Made by a program: the position numbers and the translations under genes. The notes beneath the pieces are model-generated. The model had not been told where the DNA came from, made no database searches, and saw nothing but the letters and a program-made list of their open reading frames with translations. This document shows, piece by piece, positions 1 through 8,348 of a stretch of DNA of 50,192 bases; position 1 is the first letter of the stretch, and the number at the start of each line of letters is the position of its first letter. Origin of the DNA: Flavobacteriales bacterium (GTDB taxonomy: Bacteria; Bacteroidota; Bacteroidia; Flavobacteriales; Flavobacteriaceae); assembly GCA_027066365.1 (NCBI GenBank), contig JAMONV010000017.1:1-50192 (forward strand). The letters run 5' to 3'.

Positions 1-96
1 GAGGATGAAAATCTATACAAAGAAAAAAAAAACGATACGAGTCAAGTGTCGTCCCGTTAAATGTTTGTTAAAGTTTTTGCTTTTTGTTTTTGAAAG

Positions 97-437
97 GTTA
101 ATAATGAATAGAAGGAATGCGTTGAAAAATTGAAACTCATTTGAGGAGAATAAGCCTTGTTGTTAAAAATATTTCAAGTCCGGCAAAATCTTATCGGTAA
201 TTTGCAAGAATAAATGTTAAAACGGAGTTTCGGAAAAACGCTAAAAATTCGTGTCCATTTGTGAAATTCGTGGCAAGAAAACAAACCACGAATTACACGA
301 ATTACACGAATTATCACGAATATAAAAAGGGAAACGGAAAACGAGACAAAGCGTCCTATTATTCGATTAACCGGTTACACGGTTCAATCCCGGGTTTCAC
401 CCCGCGATTCCACAGTTCAACGATTTAATATAAATTC
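97..437 (-). repeat. Element B, copy 1 (dispersed hairpin-rich repeat)
   Basis: This stretch is similar, as reverse complement, to 9590-10093. The best-conserved core runs from the TTATCGGTAATTTGCAAGAA block near 190 to the CACGAATT array near 330, with only scattered differences. Before and after the core the similarity is weaker but in the same order, including the AAACGGAAAA and GATTCCAC blocks near 330-410. The core contains ATTCGTGG and CCACGAAT arms about 12 bases apart, which can form a hairpin. No protein is encoded. It is an intergenic dispersed repeat of unknown role. Confidence 0.8.
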
Positions 438-662
438 TCCATCTATTCAATTATTCAATAGAAATACCGCTCACTGGTCGTTAGTCACTTGTTCTTTTTC
501 CTTATGATTACGCATTGAATTTTGAGAGATTATTGCGGCAATTCCTTCCCTTTAGGCGTTTTTGAAATCAAATGACGAAAATAAAAGATATTGCAGGTGA
601 AACAACCCCGGGTCCAACTCCCGGCATCTTTAAGCGCGGTGCTTTAGCCGAAACAAAAAGTT
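438..662. other. Intergenic, no gene seen
   Basis: No convincing ORF or known RNA is visible here. The only structure is a small hairpin at 608-624 (CCGGG, 7-base loop, CCCGG) followed by a GCGCGGTGC stretch. It lies upstream of the proposed start of transcription of the receptor gene, so it is unlikely to be that gene's leader. Confidence 0.4.
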
Positions 663-690
663 ATCATTGATCTAAATCATTTTCAATGAT
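663..690. promoter_or_regulatory. Candidate operator upstream of the TonB receptor
   Basis: ATCATT occurs at 663-668 and 676-681, and its inverse AATGAT at 685-690. This makes an ATCATTGA/TCAATGAT palindrome (arms 663-670 and 683-690) and an inner 6-3-6 palindrome (676-690). The array lies about 43 bases before the proposed -7 box. Such AT-rich hexamer arrays resemble Fur-type operators in general form, but the match to a Fur box is loose. The regulator is unknown. Confidence 0.35.
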
Positions 691-732
691 AGTCGGGGAG
701 TGATTCCGGCACGAACATATCACATTTTAGTT

Positions 733-740
733 TAACTTTG
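733..740 (+). promoter_or_regulatory. Bacteroidota -7 promoter box (TAACTTTG)
   Basis: TAACTTTG matches the TAnnTTTG -7 consensus and lies 19 bases before the ATG of the receptor gene, leaving a leader of roughly 13 bases. No clear TTTG -33 box is seen at the expected distance, which may mean that an activator is needed. Confidence 0.6.
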
Positions 741-759
741 TCCCAAACAAATTAATAGC

Positions 760-3570
760 ATGAAGAAAGTATTGTTGACTTTAATCTATGTATTACCCTT
801 TACCCTTTGGGCGCAAGATACGGGTGCCGTTAAGGGGAGTGTGGAAGATGCCGATACCGGAAATCCGGTGGAAGGCGTTAAGGTTTATATTAACAATTTG
901 TCTATAAGTGCCACCACGGATGCTCAAGGTATTTTCGAGCTAAAAGATGTTCCTCCCGGAAATATGAATTTGGTGGTGGAAAAAGACGGTTATGAACGTC
1001 AGGTATTTCCGATTGTGGTGAAGCCTGGCGAAACGTTGGATTTGGGCACGCTGATTTTGTGGAATGCCGAAACACAAAATGCCGATTTGGGTGTAATCAA
1101 TTTGTCGGAACAAGAAATCATGAGTGACGATAACGATAATTTGGAGAATGTTTCGGGGATTTTGCAATCGGGGATGGATGCCTTTTCGCGTGCGGCTTCG
1201 TATCAATTCAGCAATGCCAGGTTCAGCATGCGCGGACTGGATTCGAAATATTCCACCGTTTGGATCAATGGTGTTCCGATGAACCGGTTATATGACGGAC
1301 GTCCGCAATGGTCGAGTTGGGGCGGATTGAATGATGTGATGCGGGCGCGAGAAATTTATCCCAATCTTTCCGCTTCGGATTATGATGCTTCGGGGTTGTT
1401 GGGCGGAGTAAATTATAATATGAAGGCATCGGATATTCGCAAAACGAAGAAAATTTCCTTGGCTTTGACCAATCGAAGTTATCGCGAGCGCATTATGGCT
1501 TCTTATGCGTCGGGAATGAATAAAAACGGTTGGGCTTATGCTTTGCTCGTATCCGGCAGATTTGCTCACGAGGGTTATTTGGAAGGAACTTTTTACGATG
1601 CCAAAAGCATTTTCGGTGCCGTTGAGAAAAAAATTAACGACCGGCACGATTTGAATTTGACCTTTTTCATAACACCTAACAAACGCGGGAAATCGTCGCC
1701 TAACACGATGGAAGTCTACGATATGAAAGGTGCGCGCTACAATGCCTATTGGGGAATGCAAAATAATGAAAAGCGCAATGCCAGAGTAAAAAAACTCAAC
1801 GCACCTACATTGATTTTGACGCATAATTGGACTTTTAATGAAAACACTTCATTGCAAACGAGCTTGGCTTACCGGTGGCAAAAGACGGCCAATTCGCGCA
1901 TCGGATATTACAATGCCAACAATCCCGATCCGACCTATTATCGCTACTTGCCGAGTTATTGGTTAGCCAAAAACAATTTGCCCGAAGCGGCTAATGCCTA
2001 TTTACAATTCATGCAATACGGACAAATCGACTGGAATTATCTTTATCAAGCCAATAAAAATAATACGGCGGACGAGGGTAGTGCAAGATACTATCTTTAT
2101 GACGACGCCATTTCGGATGAAAACTATTATTTCAGTTCCATTTTCAGCAAACGTTTTTCGGATGCATTGAATTTTACGGGGGGGATTCATGTGATTTCTT
2201 CCGCTTCGGAAGGATTTGCCAAGATGAACGATTTGTTGGGCGCACCGTTTTTCTATGATAAAAATCCCTATGCGGATCCCGGATTTGAGGATAACGACAG
2301 CAATTATCCCAACCGTAAAGTGAAAGAAGGTGAGAAATTCGGTTACAATTTCCTGATCAACGGATTAAAAGCAAGAGCATTTGTGCAAGCGCAATATTAT
2401 TCCAAGAGTTTGGATTTATTTGCCGCTTTGTCCGGTGGAATAACGCAATATCAACGAGAGGGTTTGTTTGACAATCCCTTATTTGAAGATTCTTACGGAA
2501 AATCCCCGTTTTATCATTTCAACGAATATACCTTGAAACTGGGAGCCACCTTTAAGTTGACGGGGCGTCATTTGCTAGACGCACATTTTATTTCCCAAAA
2601 TAGAGCGCCGGATATGAAGAATATCTTTTATAATAGCCGCGTGAGCAACGATGTAGTTGAAAATGCTTTGGTTCCCGAAGAGATTCGCGGTTTTGATTTG
2701 TCTTATATTTACCGTTCGCCGTATGTGAAGAGCCGTTTGACATTTTATGTGAATCAAGTGAGTAATACGGTGGATATTCAACGTTTCTTTGCCGAAGGTA
2801 TTTCCCTGAATGGTGTTCAAGGAATTCCTTCCAATATCAACGGTAATGCTTTCTTTTTAACACAAGTCATGACGGGCGTTTCAAAGTTTTATCAAGGTTT
2901 GGAATACGGAATGGAAATTCAATTGTCGCCTACATGGAAGGCTAATTTGGCATATGCTTACGGAAAACATATTTACAATAATAACCCCGATGTATATGTG
3001 GCTTCGGATTTGTTCAATGCAACATACTTGGGTAAAACCTACATGGTAGGATACCGCTTGGCTAACGGCCCGCAACAAGCCGCATCGATCGGATTGGAAT
3101 ACAGAAGCCCGCATTACTGGTTTGCGGGTGCCAATTTGAATTGGTTCAATAACAGCTATGTGAGTGTTAGCCCGTTGCTTCGCACGGAAAGGTTCTATCT
3201 CGATCCCGCCACGAATGAGCCCTATGGCGAGATTCAAGATTATAAAAATCACGATGATTGGGACATTCCTGCCGTGACGGAAGATATTTTGAGCGATTTG
3301 TTGAAGCAGGAAAAATTGGACAGCTTTGTTCATATCAATTTAATCGGTGGGAAGTCTTGGAAAGTTAAGGATTATTATATCGGATTGTTTGTTTTGGTGA
3401 ATAATCTTTTCGACAATGTTTCGCCTACGGGCGGATTCGAGCAATCGCGAAAAGCGAGTTATCCGGAATTGTATGTGGACAGGAAAATCAATCCCGTTCC
3501 GGTGTTCGGTAATAAATATTGGATGAGCTACGGACGGAATTATTTCGTTATGTTGAGTTTAAGATTTTAA
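760..3570 (+). CDS. TonB-dependent outer-membrane receptor with N-terminal carboxypeptidase-like domain
   Basis: This 936-residue protein is predicted to be an active-transport channel of the outer membrane, driven by TonB-ExbBD. A signal peptide ends near residue 19 (LPFTLWAQ). A CarboxypepD_reg-like beta-sandwich follows (about 23-100), then a plug domain (about 110-220, with FSMRGLDSKYSTVWINGVPM and a GLLGGVNYNMK stretch). The rest is a long beta-barrel rich in aromatic residues that ends in Phe, as outer-membrane barrels do. It lacks the usual SusC family signatures. The lipoprotein gene 16 bases downstream is surely co-transcribed and probably a surface partner. The substrate cannot be read from the sequence; the palindromes upstream would fit iron control but do not prove it. 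Confidence 0.9.
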   Translation: MKKVLLTLIYVLPFTLWAQDTGAVKGSVEDADTGNPVEGVKVYINNLSISATTDAQGIFELKDVPPGNMNLVVEKDGYERQVFPIVVKPGETLDLGTLILWNAETQNADLGVINLSEQEIMSDDNDNLENVSGILQSGMDAFSRAASYQFSNARFSMRGLDSKYSTVWINGVPMNRLYDGRPQWSSWGGLNDVMRAREIYPNLSASDYDASGLLGGVNYNMKASDIRKTKKISLALTNRSYRERIMASYASGMNKNGWAYALLVSGRFAHEGYLEGTFYDAKSIFGAVEKKINDRHDLNLTFFITPNKRGKSSPNTMEVYDMKGARYNAYWGMQNNEKRNARVKKLNAPTLILTHNWTFNENTSLQTSLAYRWQKTANSRIGYYNANNPDPTYYRYLPSYWLAKNNLPEAANAYLQFMQYGQIDWNYLYQANKNNTADEGSARYYLYDDAISDENYYFSSIFSKRFSDALNFTGGIHVISSASEGFAKMNDLLGAPFFYDKNPYADPGFEDNDSNYPNRKVKEGEKFGYNFLINGLKARAFVQAQYYSKSLDLFAALSGGITQYQREGLFDNPLFEDSYGKSPFYHFNEYTLKLGATFKLTGRHLLDAHFISQNRAPDMKNIFYNSRVSNDVVENALVPEEIRGFDLSYIYRSPYVKSRLTFYVNQVSNTVDIQRFFAEGISLNGVQGIPSNINGNAFFLTQVMTGVSKFYQGLEYGMEIQLSPTWKANLAYAYGKHIYNNNPDVYVASDLFNATYLGKTYMVGYRLANGPQQAASIGLEYRSPHYWFAGANLNWFNNSYVSVSPLLRTERFYLDPATNEPYGEIQDYKNHDDWDIPAVTEDILSDLLKQEKLDSFVHINLIGGKSWKVKDYYIGLFVLVNNLFDNVSPTGGFEQSRKASYPELYVDRKINPVPVFGNKYWMSYGRNYFVMLSLRF

Positions 3571-3586
3571 ACAAAATAGAAGAAAA

Positions 3587-5686
3587 ATGAAAACCATGAA
3601 ATATCTTACGAAAATACTTATTCTATTGGGTGTGGTTTCGCTTGTGTCTTGTTCGCAAAAAGACAAATGGGACGAGCCGGATATACCGTGTCAAAATCCG
3701 TCTGTGAGTGTAAATGCCACCATTTCGGATATTTTGGCGCTTTCGCCTTCGGGTGACATAACGCAAATAGACGACGATTTGAACTTTGAAGGTTATGTCA
3801 TTTCCAGTGATGAAGCCGGAAATTTTTATACGACCTTGGTTTTGCAAGATGCACCGCAAAATCCTACGGCAGGGATTAGCATTGCCGTGGATAAGCGCAA
3901 TTTGTATGTGGATTTTCCCGTAGGGAAAAAAGTGGTTGTGAAGGCCAAAGGTTTGTTTGTGGGCAAGGATAACGGAGTCTATAAATTGGGATTTACATAT
4001 GATAGTGGACGCGGAACACATATCGGACGAATGTCTGCTTCGGAAGGGGAAAAGCGTTTGTTTGCTACATGCGATGCGCCGGTTAAAATTACACCCGTGG
4101 AAGTGAGTTTACAAGACTTCCGTAACAATAGCGATGCTTATATCAACAAGTTGATAAAAATCAATGACGTTCAATTTCGCAAAGGCGATTTATGCTCCAC
4201 CTACGCACTGGAAGGGCTTTCGGGGGTAAACAAATATTTGGAAGATTGTAACGGTGTTTCTTTGGTGATGAGAAATAGCGGATACGCCGATTTTGCCCGT
4301 CAAAAGGTTCCCTCCGGGAAAGGTTATGTGATCGCCGTGGCTGGCAAATATCGTTCTACGCCGCAGATTTATATTCGCGACACAAATGATGTTCATTTTG
4401 ACGGTCCACGCTGCGACGGATCCAATCCCGAGTGTGATGCCGCTTCATTGACCCCGAACGCGACTATCGCTGATCTTAAAACCGCCTTGGGTAATAATGA
4501 TTTGGTTCAAATAACCGACGATTGGATTATCGAAGCAGTAGTGACTGCTTCCGATAAAAGCGGCAATTTGTATAAATCCGTCTACATTCGGGATCAATCC
4601 GGAGGTATTCGTCTTGGATTAAATATGCGGGATTTGTATTTGCGCGGTTATCATCGGGGTGCCAAATTACGCATCAAGGTCAAAGATTTATATGTGGGCA
4701 AAACTTCCGGCGGTGAAATTCAATTGGGTGATCTTTACAACGGCCATATCGGTCGTATCACCGATGAAATCGACCAGGATCATATTTTCTTTACGGACGA
4801 AACCGTTGATGTGGAACCGGTAGCGCTCACGCCGGGTGCCGCCACTTATGACATGGTCGGCCAATTGGTGCGACTTTCGGATGTAAAATTTTCCGATTAC
4901 GACGTCAATGAATATTTCGCTTATAGCGACAGTCAAAGCAATAATCCGAATCCTCGATCGGCAAACCGGGTTATCCGGGCTTGTTCGGGGCAGGGTGAAA
5001 TTATCGTAAGAACCAGTGGATATTCCGATTTTGCCGATGCGCATGTGCGCTATGGAACCGGCACGATAACGGGTATTTTGTCGTGTTATGATGCTAATCA
5101 TGACGGTGCAATAGGTCAGGATGAGTATCAGATCATCCTTCGTGATATTTATGATGTGGATATGACGCAAATGCGATGCGATCCGCCGGTTTTGTTGGAA
5201 ACCTTCGGGTTGACACAAAAAAATATGGAAATCGATTTGCGCGGTTGGTATAATTATGCCGAAGCGGGAACCCGGAAATGGCAAGGCGGTTTCTATTCGG
5301 GCAGTGTCAATCATTATGCCCAAATGAGCGCTTACCGAAGCGGTGAAGCTCAAAATATCGCATGGCTTGTTTCGCCGGGAATTGCCGTGTCCAACGGGAT
5401 GACGCTTTCATTTCAAACCGCCAAAGCTTATTGGACGCACGATGCTTTGAAAGTTTACATTTCCACCGATTTCAACGGATTTGATGTGCGTTCCGCCACT
5501 TGGACGGAACTACCGGCACGCATTGCCACGGATTCGGATCCCAATCATGCATGGATTGATTCGGGTGATATCGATTTGTCGGCCTATTCCGGACAAGTAG
5601 TATATATTGCGTTCCGTTATAAAGGGAGTGACGATTATCACAGGACCGGAACCTACAGGATTGATAATGTGGTGATTAAGCATTAA
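3587..5686 (+). CDS. DUF5689 surface lipoprotein with two repeats and choice-of-anchor J domain
   Basis: A 699-residue lipoprotein with lipobox LVSC near residue 23. Two homologous DUF5689-like (OB-fold) modules span about 35-275 and 280-535. Both share the pattern NATI.D, a YVISSD or VTASD turn, a LYV motif and HIGR. The C-terminal 170 residues (from LLETFG) look like a choice-of-anchor J / jelly-roll domain, often carbohydrate- or protein-binding. Residues 502-513 (DANHDGAIGQDE) are a textbook EF-hand calcium loop. The gene follows the TonB receptor by 16 bases and is closed by a terminator, so the two form an operon, likely a receptor with its exposed binding partner. A second ATG nine bases in (MKYLTK) is an alternative start. 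Confidence 0.85.
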   Translation: MKTMKYLTKILILLGVVSLVSCSQKDKWDEPDIPCQNPSVSVNATISDILALSPSGDITQIDDDLNFEGYVISSDEAGNFYTTLVLQDAPQNPTAGISIAVDKRNLYVDFPVGKKVVVKAKGLFVGKDNGVYKLGFTYDSGRGTHIGRMSASEGEKRLFATCDAPVKITPVEVSLQDFRNNSDAYINKLIKINDVQFRKGDLCSTYALEGLSGVNKYLEDCNGVSLVMRNSGYADFARQKVPSGKGYVIAVAGKYRSTPQIYIRDTNDVHFDGPRCDGSNPECDAASLTPNATIADLKTALGNNDLVQITDDWIIEAVVTASDKSGNLYKSVYIRDQSGGIRLGLNMRDLYLRGYHRGAKLRIKVKDLYVGKTSGGEIQLGDLYNGHIGRITDEIDQDHIFFTDETVDVEPVALTPGAATYDMVGQLVRLSDVKFSDYDVNEYFAYSDSQSNNPNPRSANRVIRACSGQGEIIVRTSGYSDFADAHVRYGTGTITGILSCYDANHDGAIGQDEYQIILRDIYDVDMTQMRCDPPVLLETFGLTQKNMEIDLRGWYNYAEAGTRKWQGGFYSGSVNHYAQMSAYRSGEAQNIAWLVSPGIAVSNGMTLSFQTAKAYWTHDALKVYISTDFNGFDVRSATWTELPARIATDSDPNHAWIDSGDIDLSAYSGQVVYIAFRYKGSDDYHRTGTYRIDNVVIKH

Positions 5687-5707
5687 ATCGCATGTGTGAA
5701 CGTATTT

Positions 5708-5742
5708 AAACCGTTCGTCGACATTGGCGGGCGGTTTTTTTT
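5708..5742 (+). terminator. Rho-independent terminator
   Basis: A 12-base stem (5708-5719 with 5726-5737, including G-U pairs) with a 6-base loop is followed by a run of eight T from 5735. It lies 22 bases after the DUF5689 lipoprotein stop and closes the receptor operon. Confidence 0.8.
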
Positions 5743-5768
5743 ATTACTGCCAATTGCCGAAACTTTCA

Positions 5769-5776
5769 TACTTTTG
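5769..5776 (+). promoter_or_regulatory. -7 promoter box (TACTTTTG)
   Basis: TACTTTTG fits TAnnTTTG and lies 26 bases before the ATG of the TPR protein, just after the preceding terminator. No clear -33 box is seen. Confidence 0.5.
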
Positions 5777-5802
5777 CATAAATCATAATAAAGATTCAAT
5801 TC

Positions 5803-6330
5803 ATGAAGCGTACTTTACAACATAAATATTTCAAGCTTTTTATCCTTCTTGCCGTAATGTTTTGGGCAATATGGCAATTTACGGAAGGAAATACCGGAAA
5901 CGGAATTTTTCTTTTGCTTTTGGCTCTGATTGTTTTATTTTTTTATGTTCGGAATGAATATTTGCTGATGAGTATGTTGCGTATACGCAAGGAAGATTTT
6001 GAGGGAGCGGAACGTTGGCTATTGAAATTGCAAAATCCCGAGGAAGCATTGATTAAACCGCAATTGGCTTATTATAATCTTCTATTCGGGATGATTTATA
6101 GCCGGAAGAATGTTCACCAAGCCGAGAAATATTTTCGTAAAGCTCTGAAAACCGGCTTAATTTTGAAGCAAGACCAAGCCTTGGCCAAGATGAGCTTGGC
6201 GGGAGTTTTAATGGCTAAGCGTCGTAAACGCGAAGCAATTAATTTATTGAACGAAGCCAAAAGATTGGATAAAAAAGGCGTTTTGAAGGAGCAAATTCGG
6301 ATGATGAAGCAGCAGCTAAAACGCATTTGA
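5803..6330 (+). CDS. Small membrane protein with TPR-like cytoplasmic domain
   Basis: A 175-residue protein. Two membrane helices (about 10-27 and 34-49) form an N-terminal hairpin. The rest is alpha-helical with TPR-like features: repeated A..YF.KAL and KREAINLLNEAKRLDKK segments at about 105-165. TPR domains usually mediate protein contacts; no enzyme motif is present. The stop is one base from the next start, so it is translationally linked to the LysE-type exporter and then the SpoU methyltransferase. Similar two-helix/TPR proteins are common and unnamed in Bacteroidota. The specific role is unknown. Confidence 0.75.
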   Translation: MKRTLQHKYFKLFILLAVMFWAIWQFTEGNTGNGIFLLLLALIVLFFYVRNEYLLMSMLRIRKEDFEGAERWLLKLQNPEEALIKPQLAYYNLLFGMIYSRKNVHQAEKYFRKALKTGLILKQDQALAKMSLAGVLMAKRRKREAINLLNEAKRLDKKGVLKEQIRMMKQQLKRI

Positions 6331-6331
6331 C

Positions 6332-6976
6332 ATGTGGTTTTTTTTGCAGCATATTGTGGTGGGATACCTAATGGCATTCCTAGGTTTGGCTGCGCCGGGA
6401 TTATTGACTTTGAGCGCATTGAAGGCGGCGGTGGAGCGCGGTGAAAAGGAAGGCGTTAAATTTGCTGCGGGGGTGATGTTTCCCATTATTTTGCAAGCGC
6501 ATATTGCATTGTTATTCGCGCATTATTTATTGAACCATCCGGTGATTTTGGTGCGTTTGTCTCAGGTAGCTATTGTCCTGTTTATTATTTTGTCCATATT
6601 GTTTTTTCGTCAGGGAAAAAAAGGCTTGCAATCGAAAGCCGTTCAAAGATATAATATCCAAAATTCTTATCTCTACGGGATGTTTATGTCGTTGATTAAT
6701 CCCATGGCGGTTCCGTTCTATCTGACTTATAGTTCGATATTGGAATATTACGGTATTATTCGTTTTGAACAACCGTATATCAGTTTGTTTGTTTTCGGGG
6801 CCATATTCGGGGCGTTTTCCATATTGGCATTGTATGCGAGATATGCACGGCGTTTGATTGGACGGATTTCCTTTTTGTCCCGTAATTTTTATTATGTTTT
6901 AAGCTTTATTTTTATGTTTTTGGCTTTGGCATCATTGGTGGGAAATATCATAAAATATAAAGCCGGAAGTATTTGA
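6332..6976 (+). CDS. LysE/RhtB-family amino-acid exporter-like protein
   Basis: A 214-residue integral membrane protein with about six helices. The N-terminus (GLAAPGLLTLSALKAAVERG, then EGVKFAAGV) matches the LysE/RhtB signature region, in which a P-G-P motif is typical; here it reads APG, so it is a divergent member. A second conserved element (LYGMFMSLINPMAVPFYLTY) corresponds to the NP motif in the second half of the family. The known family exports amino acids or other small solutes, but the substrate cannot be told. It lies one base after the TPR gene and four bases before the methyltransferase gene. Confidence 0.75.
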   Translation: MWFFLQHIVVGYLMAFLGLAAPGLLTLSALKAAVERGEKEGVKFAAGVMFPIILQAHIALLFAHYLLNHPVILVRLSQVAIVLFIILSILFFRQGKKGLQSKAVQRYNIQNSYLYGMFMSLINPMAVPFYLTYSSILEYYGIIRFEQPYISLFVFGAIFGAFSILALYARYARRLIGRISFLSRNFYYVLSFIFMFLALASLVGNIIKYKAGSI

Positions 6977-6980
6977 ATGT

Positions 6981-7757
6981 ATGATAACTTCATTAAAAAA
7001 TCCGTTGGTTAAATATGTGCTGAAACTTAAACGCAAAAGAGCCTTCCGGCATGCGGAACGCCGTTTTGTCGTAGAAGGTTTGCGCGAAACGAAACGCGCT
7101 ATTGCCGGCGGCTTCAAACCCGAAATGTGGTTGATTTGTCCGGAGATATTAAAGAAATCCCCTGTGTATGTGAAAGGAGAAATTAGTGAGGTTTCGACCG
7201 TCGTTTATGAACATTTGGCTTACCGGGGCGGAACCGAAGGTATTCTTGGAATTTTCGTGATGAGAGATTTTGCGTTCGATATGTTGGAAGACATTTCCGA
7301 ACCGTTTGTGCTCATTGCCGAAGGCATTCAAAAACCTGGCAATATGGGTGCCATTATGCGCACTGCCGACGGAGCGGGTATCGACGCGTTGATTTTTATT
7401 AATCCGGATACGGATTTATACAATCCTAATGTAATCCGGGCTTCATTGGGCACTTTGTTTACACAAAAAATTATAGTGGGAACCATGGATGATTTGAAAC
7501 GATTGAAGCGTTTTCACCGTATGAAAATTTTTGCGGCCACTTTGCAAAATAGCCATATATATTGGGATGAAGATTATAAGGGGGCTACGGGAATTGCAGT
7601 AGGCGAGGAAGCGGAGGGGTTGAGTAATGACATGCGCAATCTTGCCGATCAATCGATTTATATTCCCATGCATGGTGTTGCCGATTCGTTAAATGTTTCG
7701 GTGGCAACGGGAATTTTGGTATATGAAGCTTTGCGTCAGCGTAATGAATCACGTTGA
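6981..7757 (+). CDS. TrmH/SpoU-family RNA 2'-O-methyltransferase
   Basis: A 258-residue protein with an N-terminal SpoU substrate-binding domain (KNPLVKYVLKLKRKRAFR, FVVEG) and a C-terminal SPOUT domain. The SPOUT motifs are intact: motif 1 KPGNMGAIMRTADGAG (about 116-131), motif 2 IAVGEEAEGLS and motif 3 IPMHGVADSLNVSVATGIL near the end. The family transfers methyl groups from S-adenosylmethionine to ribose 2'-OH in rRNA or tRNA through a knotted dimer. The target nucleoside cannot be told from sequence. The 3' end overlaps the convergent cvpA-like gene by 22 bases. Confidence 0.92.
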   Translation: MITSLKNPLVKYVLKLKRKRAFRHAERRFVVEGLRETKRAIAGGFKPEMWLICPEILKKSPVYVKGEISEVSTVVYEHLAYRGGTEGILGIFVMRDFAFDMLEDISEPFVLIAEGIQKPGNMGAIMRTADGAGIDALIFINPDTDLYNPNVIRASLGTLFTQKIIVGTMDDLKRLKRFHRMKIFAATLQNSHIYWDEDYKGATGIAVGEEAEGLSNDMRNLADQSIYIPMHGVADSLNVSVATGILVYEALRQRNESR

Positions 7758-8266
7758 TTTGCAGGTTGATTTATTCGAAAAATTTTCGAACCGGAAAGAA
7801 GATGAATAATTTGACGGGTTTCTTGTGTTACGGGTTTAAAGAACTTGGAATTTTCGGTATAATTTTCCGGTAAAAACGCGAAACGTCGATTGGTTTCTTC
7901 AATCAAAACAAATATCAGCCCGGCAATAAACAAATATTTAGCGGTGGAAAGTAATGCTCCGCCAAGCCGGTTGAGCCATCCCAATCCGGCTTCTTTTAGG
8001 ATTTTGGTAATGAGTTTCGATGCCAACCAAGCGATTAAAATAGCTCCGAAAAAAATAACGAAATAAGCCGCCCATTGCATCTGTCCGGGTGAAGAATGAA
8101 ATTGTTCGGCAAGGTATGGGATGAGCATTCCCGAGAAATTGGCAGCTAAGTATAAACCGGCAATAAATCCTACAAAAGACAAAAGGATATGCACTAAACC
8201 CTTAGTTAATCCTTTGAACACGCCGTAGGCGGAAGCCACCAAAATAAAAATATCGAAAAAGTGCAT
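7736..8266 (-). CDS. CvpA family membrane protein
   Basis: A 176-residue protein with four membrane helices. The N-terminal pattern (FFDIFILVASAYGVFKGLTK, then FVGFIAGLYLA) and the later LGWLNRLGGALLSTAKYLF segment are characteristic of the CvpA family (colicin V production / envelope stress). Its biochemical role remains unclear in general. A consensus promoter lies just upstream (8318-8348), inside the start region of the divergent gene. The last 22 bases overlap the end of the convergent methyltransferase gene. Confidence 0.85.
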   Translation of the reverse strand: MHFFDIFILVASAYGVFKGLTKGLVHILLSFVGFIAGLYLAANFSGMLIPYLAEQFHSSPGQMQWAAYFVIFFGAILIAWLASKLITKILKEAGLGWLNRLGGALLSTAKYLFIAGLIFVLIEETNRRFAFLPENYTENSKFFKPVTQETRQIIHLLSGSKIFRINQPANQRDSLR

Positions 8267-8282
8267 GATGATTTTTTAAATG

Positions 8283-8314
8283 TTTGTTTTTATCATCAAA
8301 AATCAAGTTCTTTG
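8283..8314 (+). promoter_or_regulatory. Promoter for the propeller lipoprotein (TTTG, 20 bases, GTTCTTTG)
   Basis: TTTG at 8283-8286 is followed after 20 bases by GTTCTTTG (8307-8314), a one-sided match to TAnnTTTG. It sits 16 bases before the ATG at 8331 and so supports that start over an upstream one. It is back-to-back with the cvpA promoter. Confidence 0.45.
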
Positions 8315-8317
8315 CAT

Positions 8318-8348
8318 CAAATTTATCAAAATGAAGGCGATTGACAAA
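8318..8348 (-). promoter_or_regulatory. Promoter for cvpA-like gene (TTTG, 19 bases, TAAATTTG)
   Basis: Read on the minus strand, TTTG (8348-8345) is followed after exactly 19 bases by TAAATTTG (8325-8318), an almost ideal Bacteroidota promoter. It would give a leader of about 45 bases. It overlaps the first codons of the divergent lipoprotein gene. Confidence 0.7.

Noticed and set aside
595-660. Riboswitch or structured leader upstream of the TonB receptor
   Set aside because: No known riboswitch core was recognised and the stretch lies upstream of the likely transcript start.
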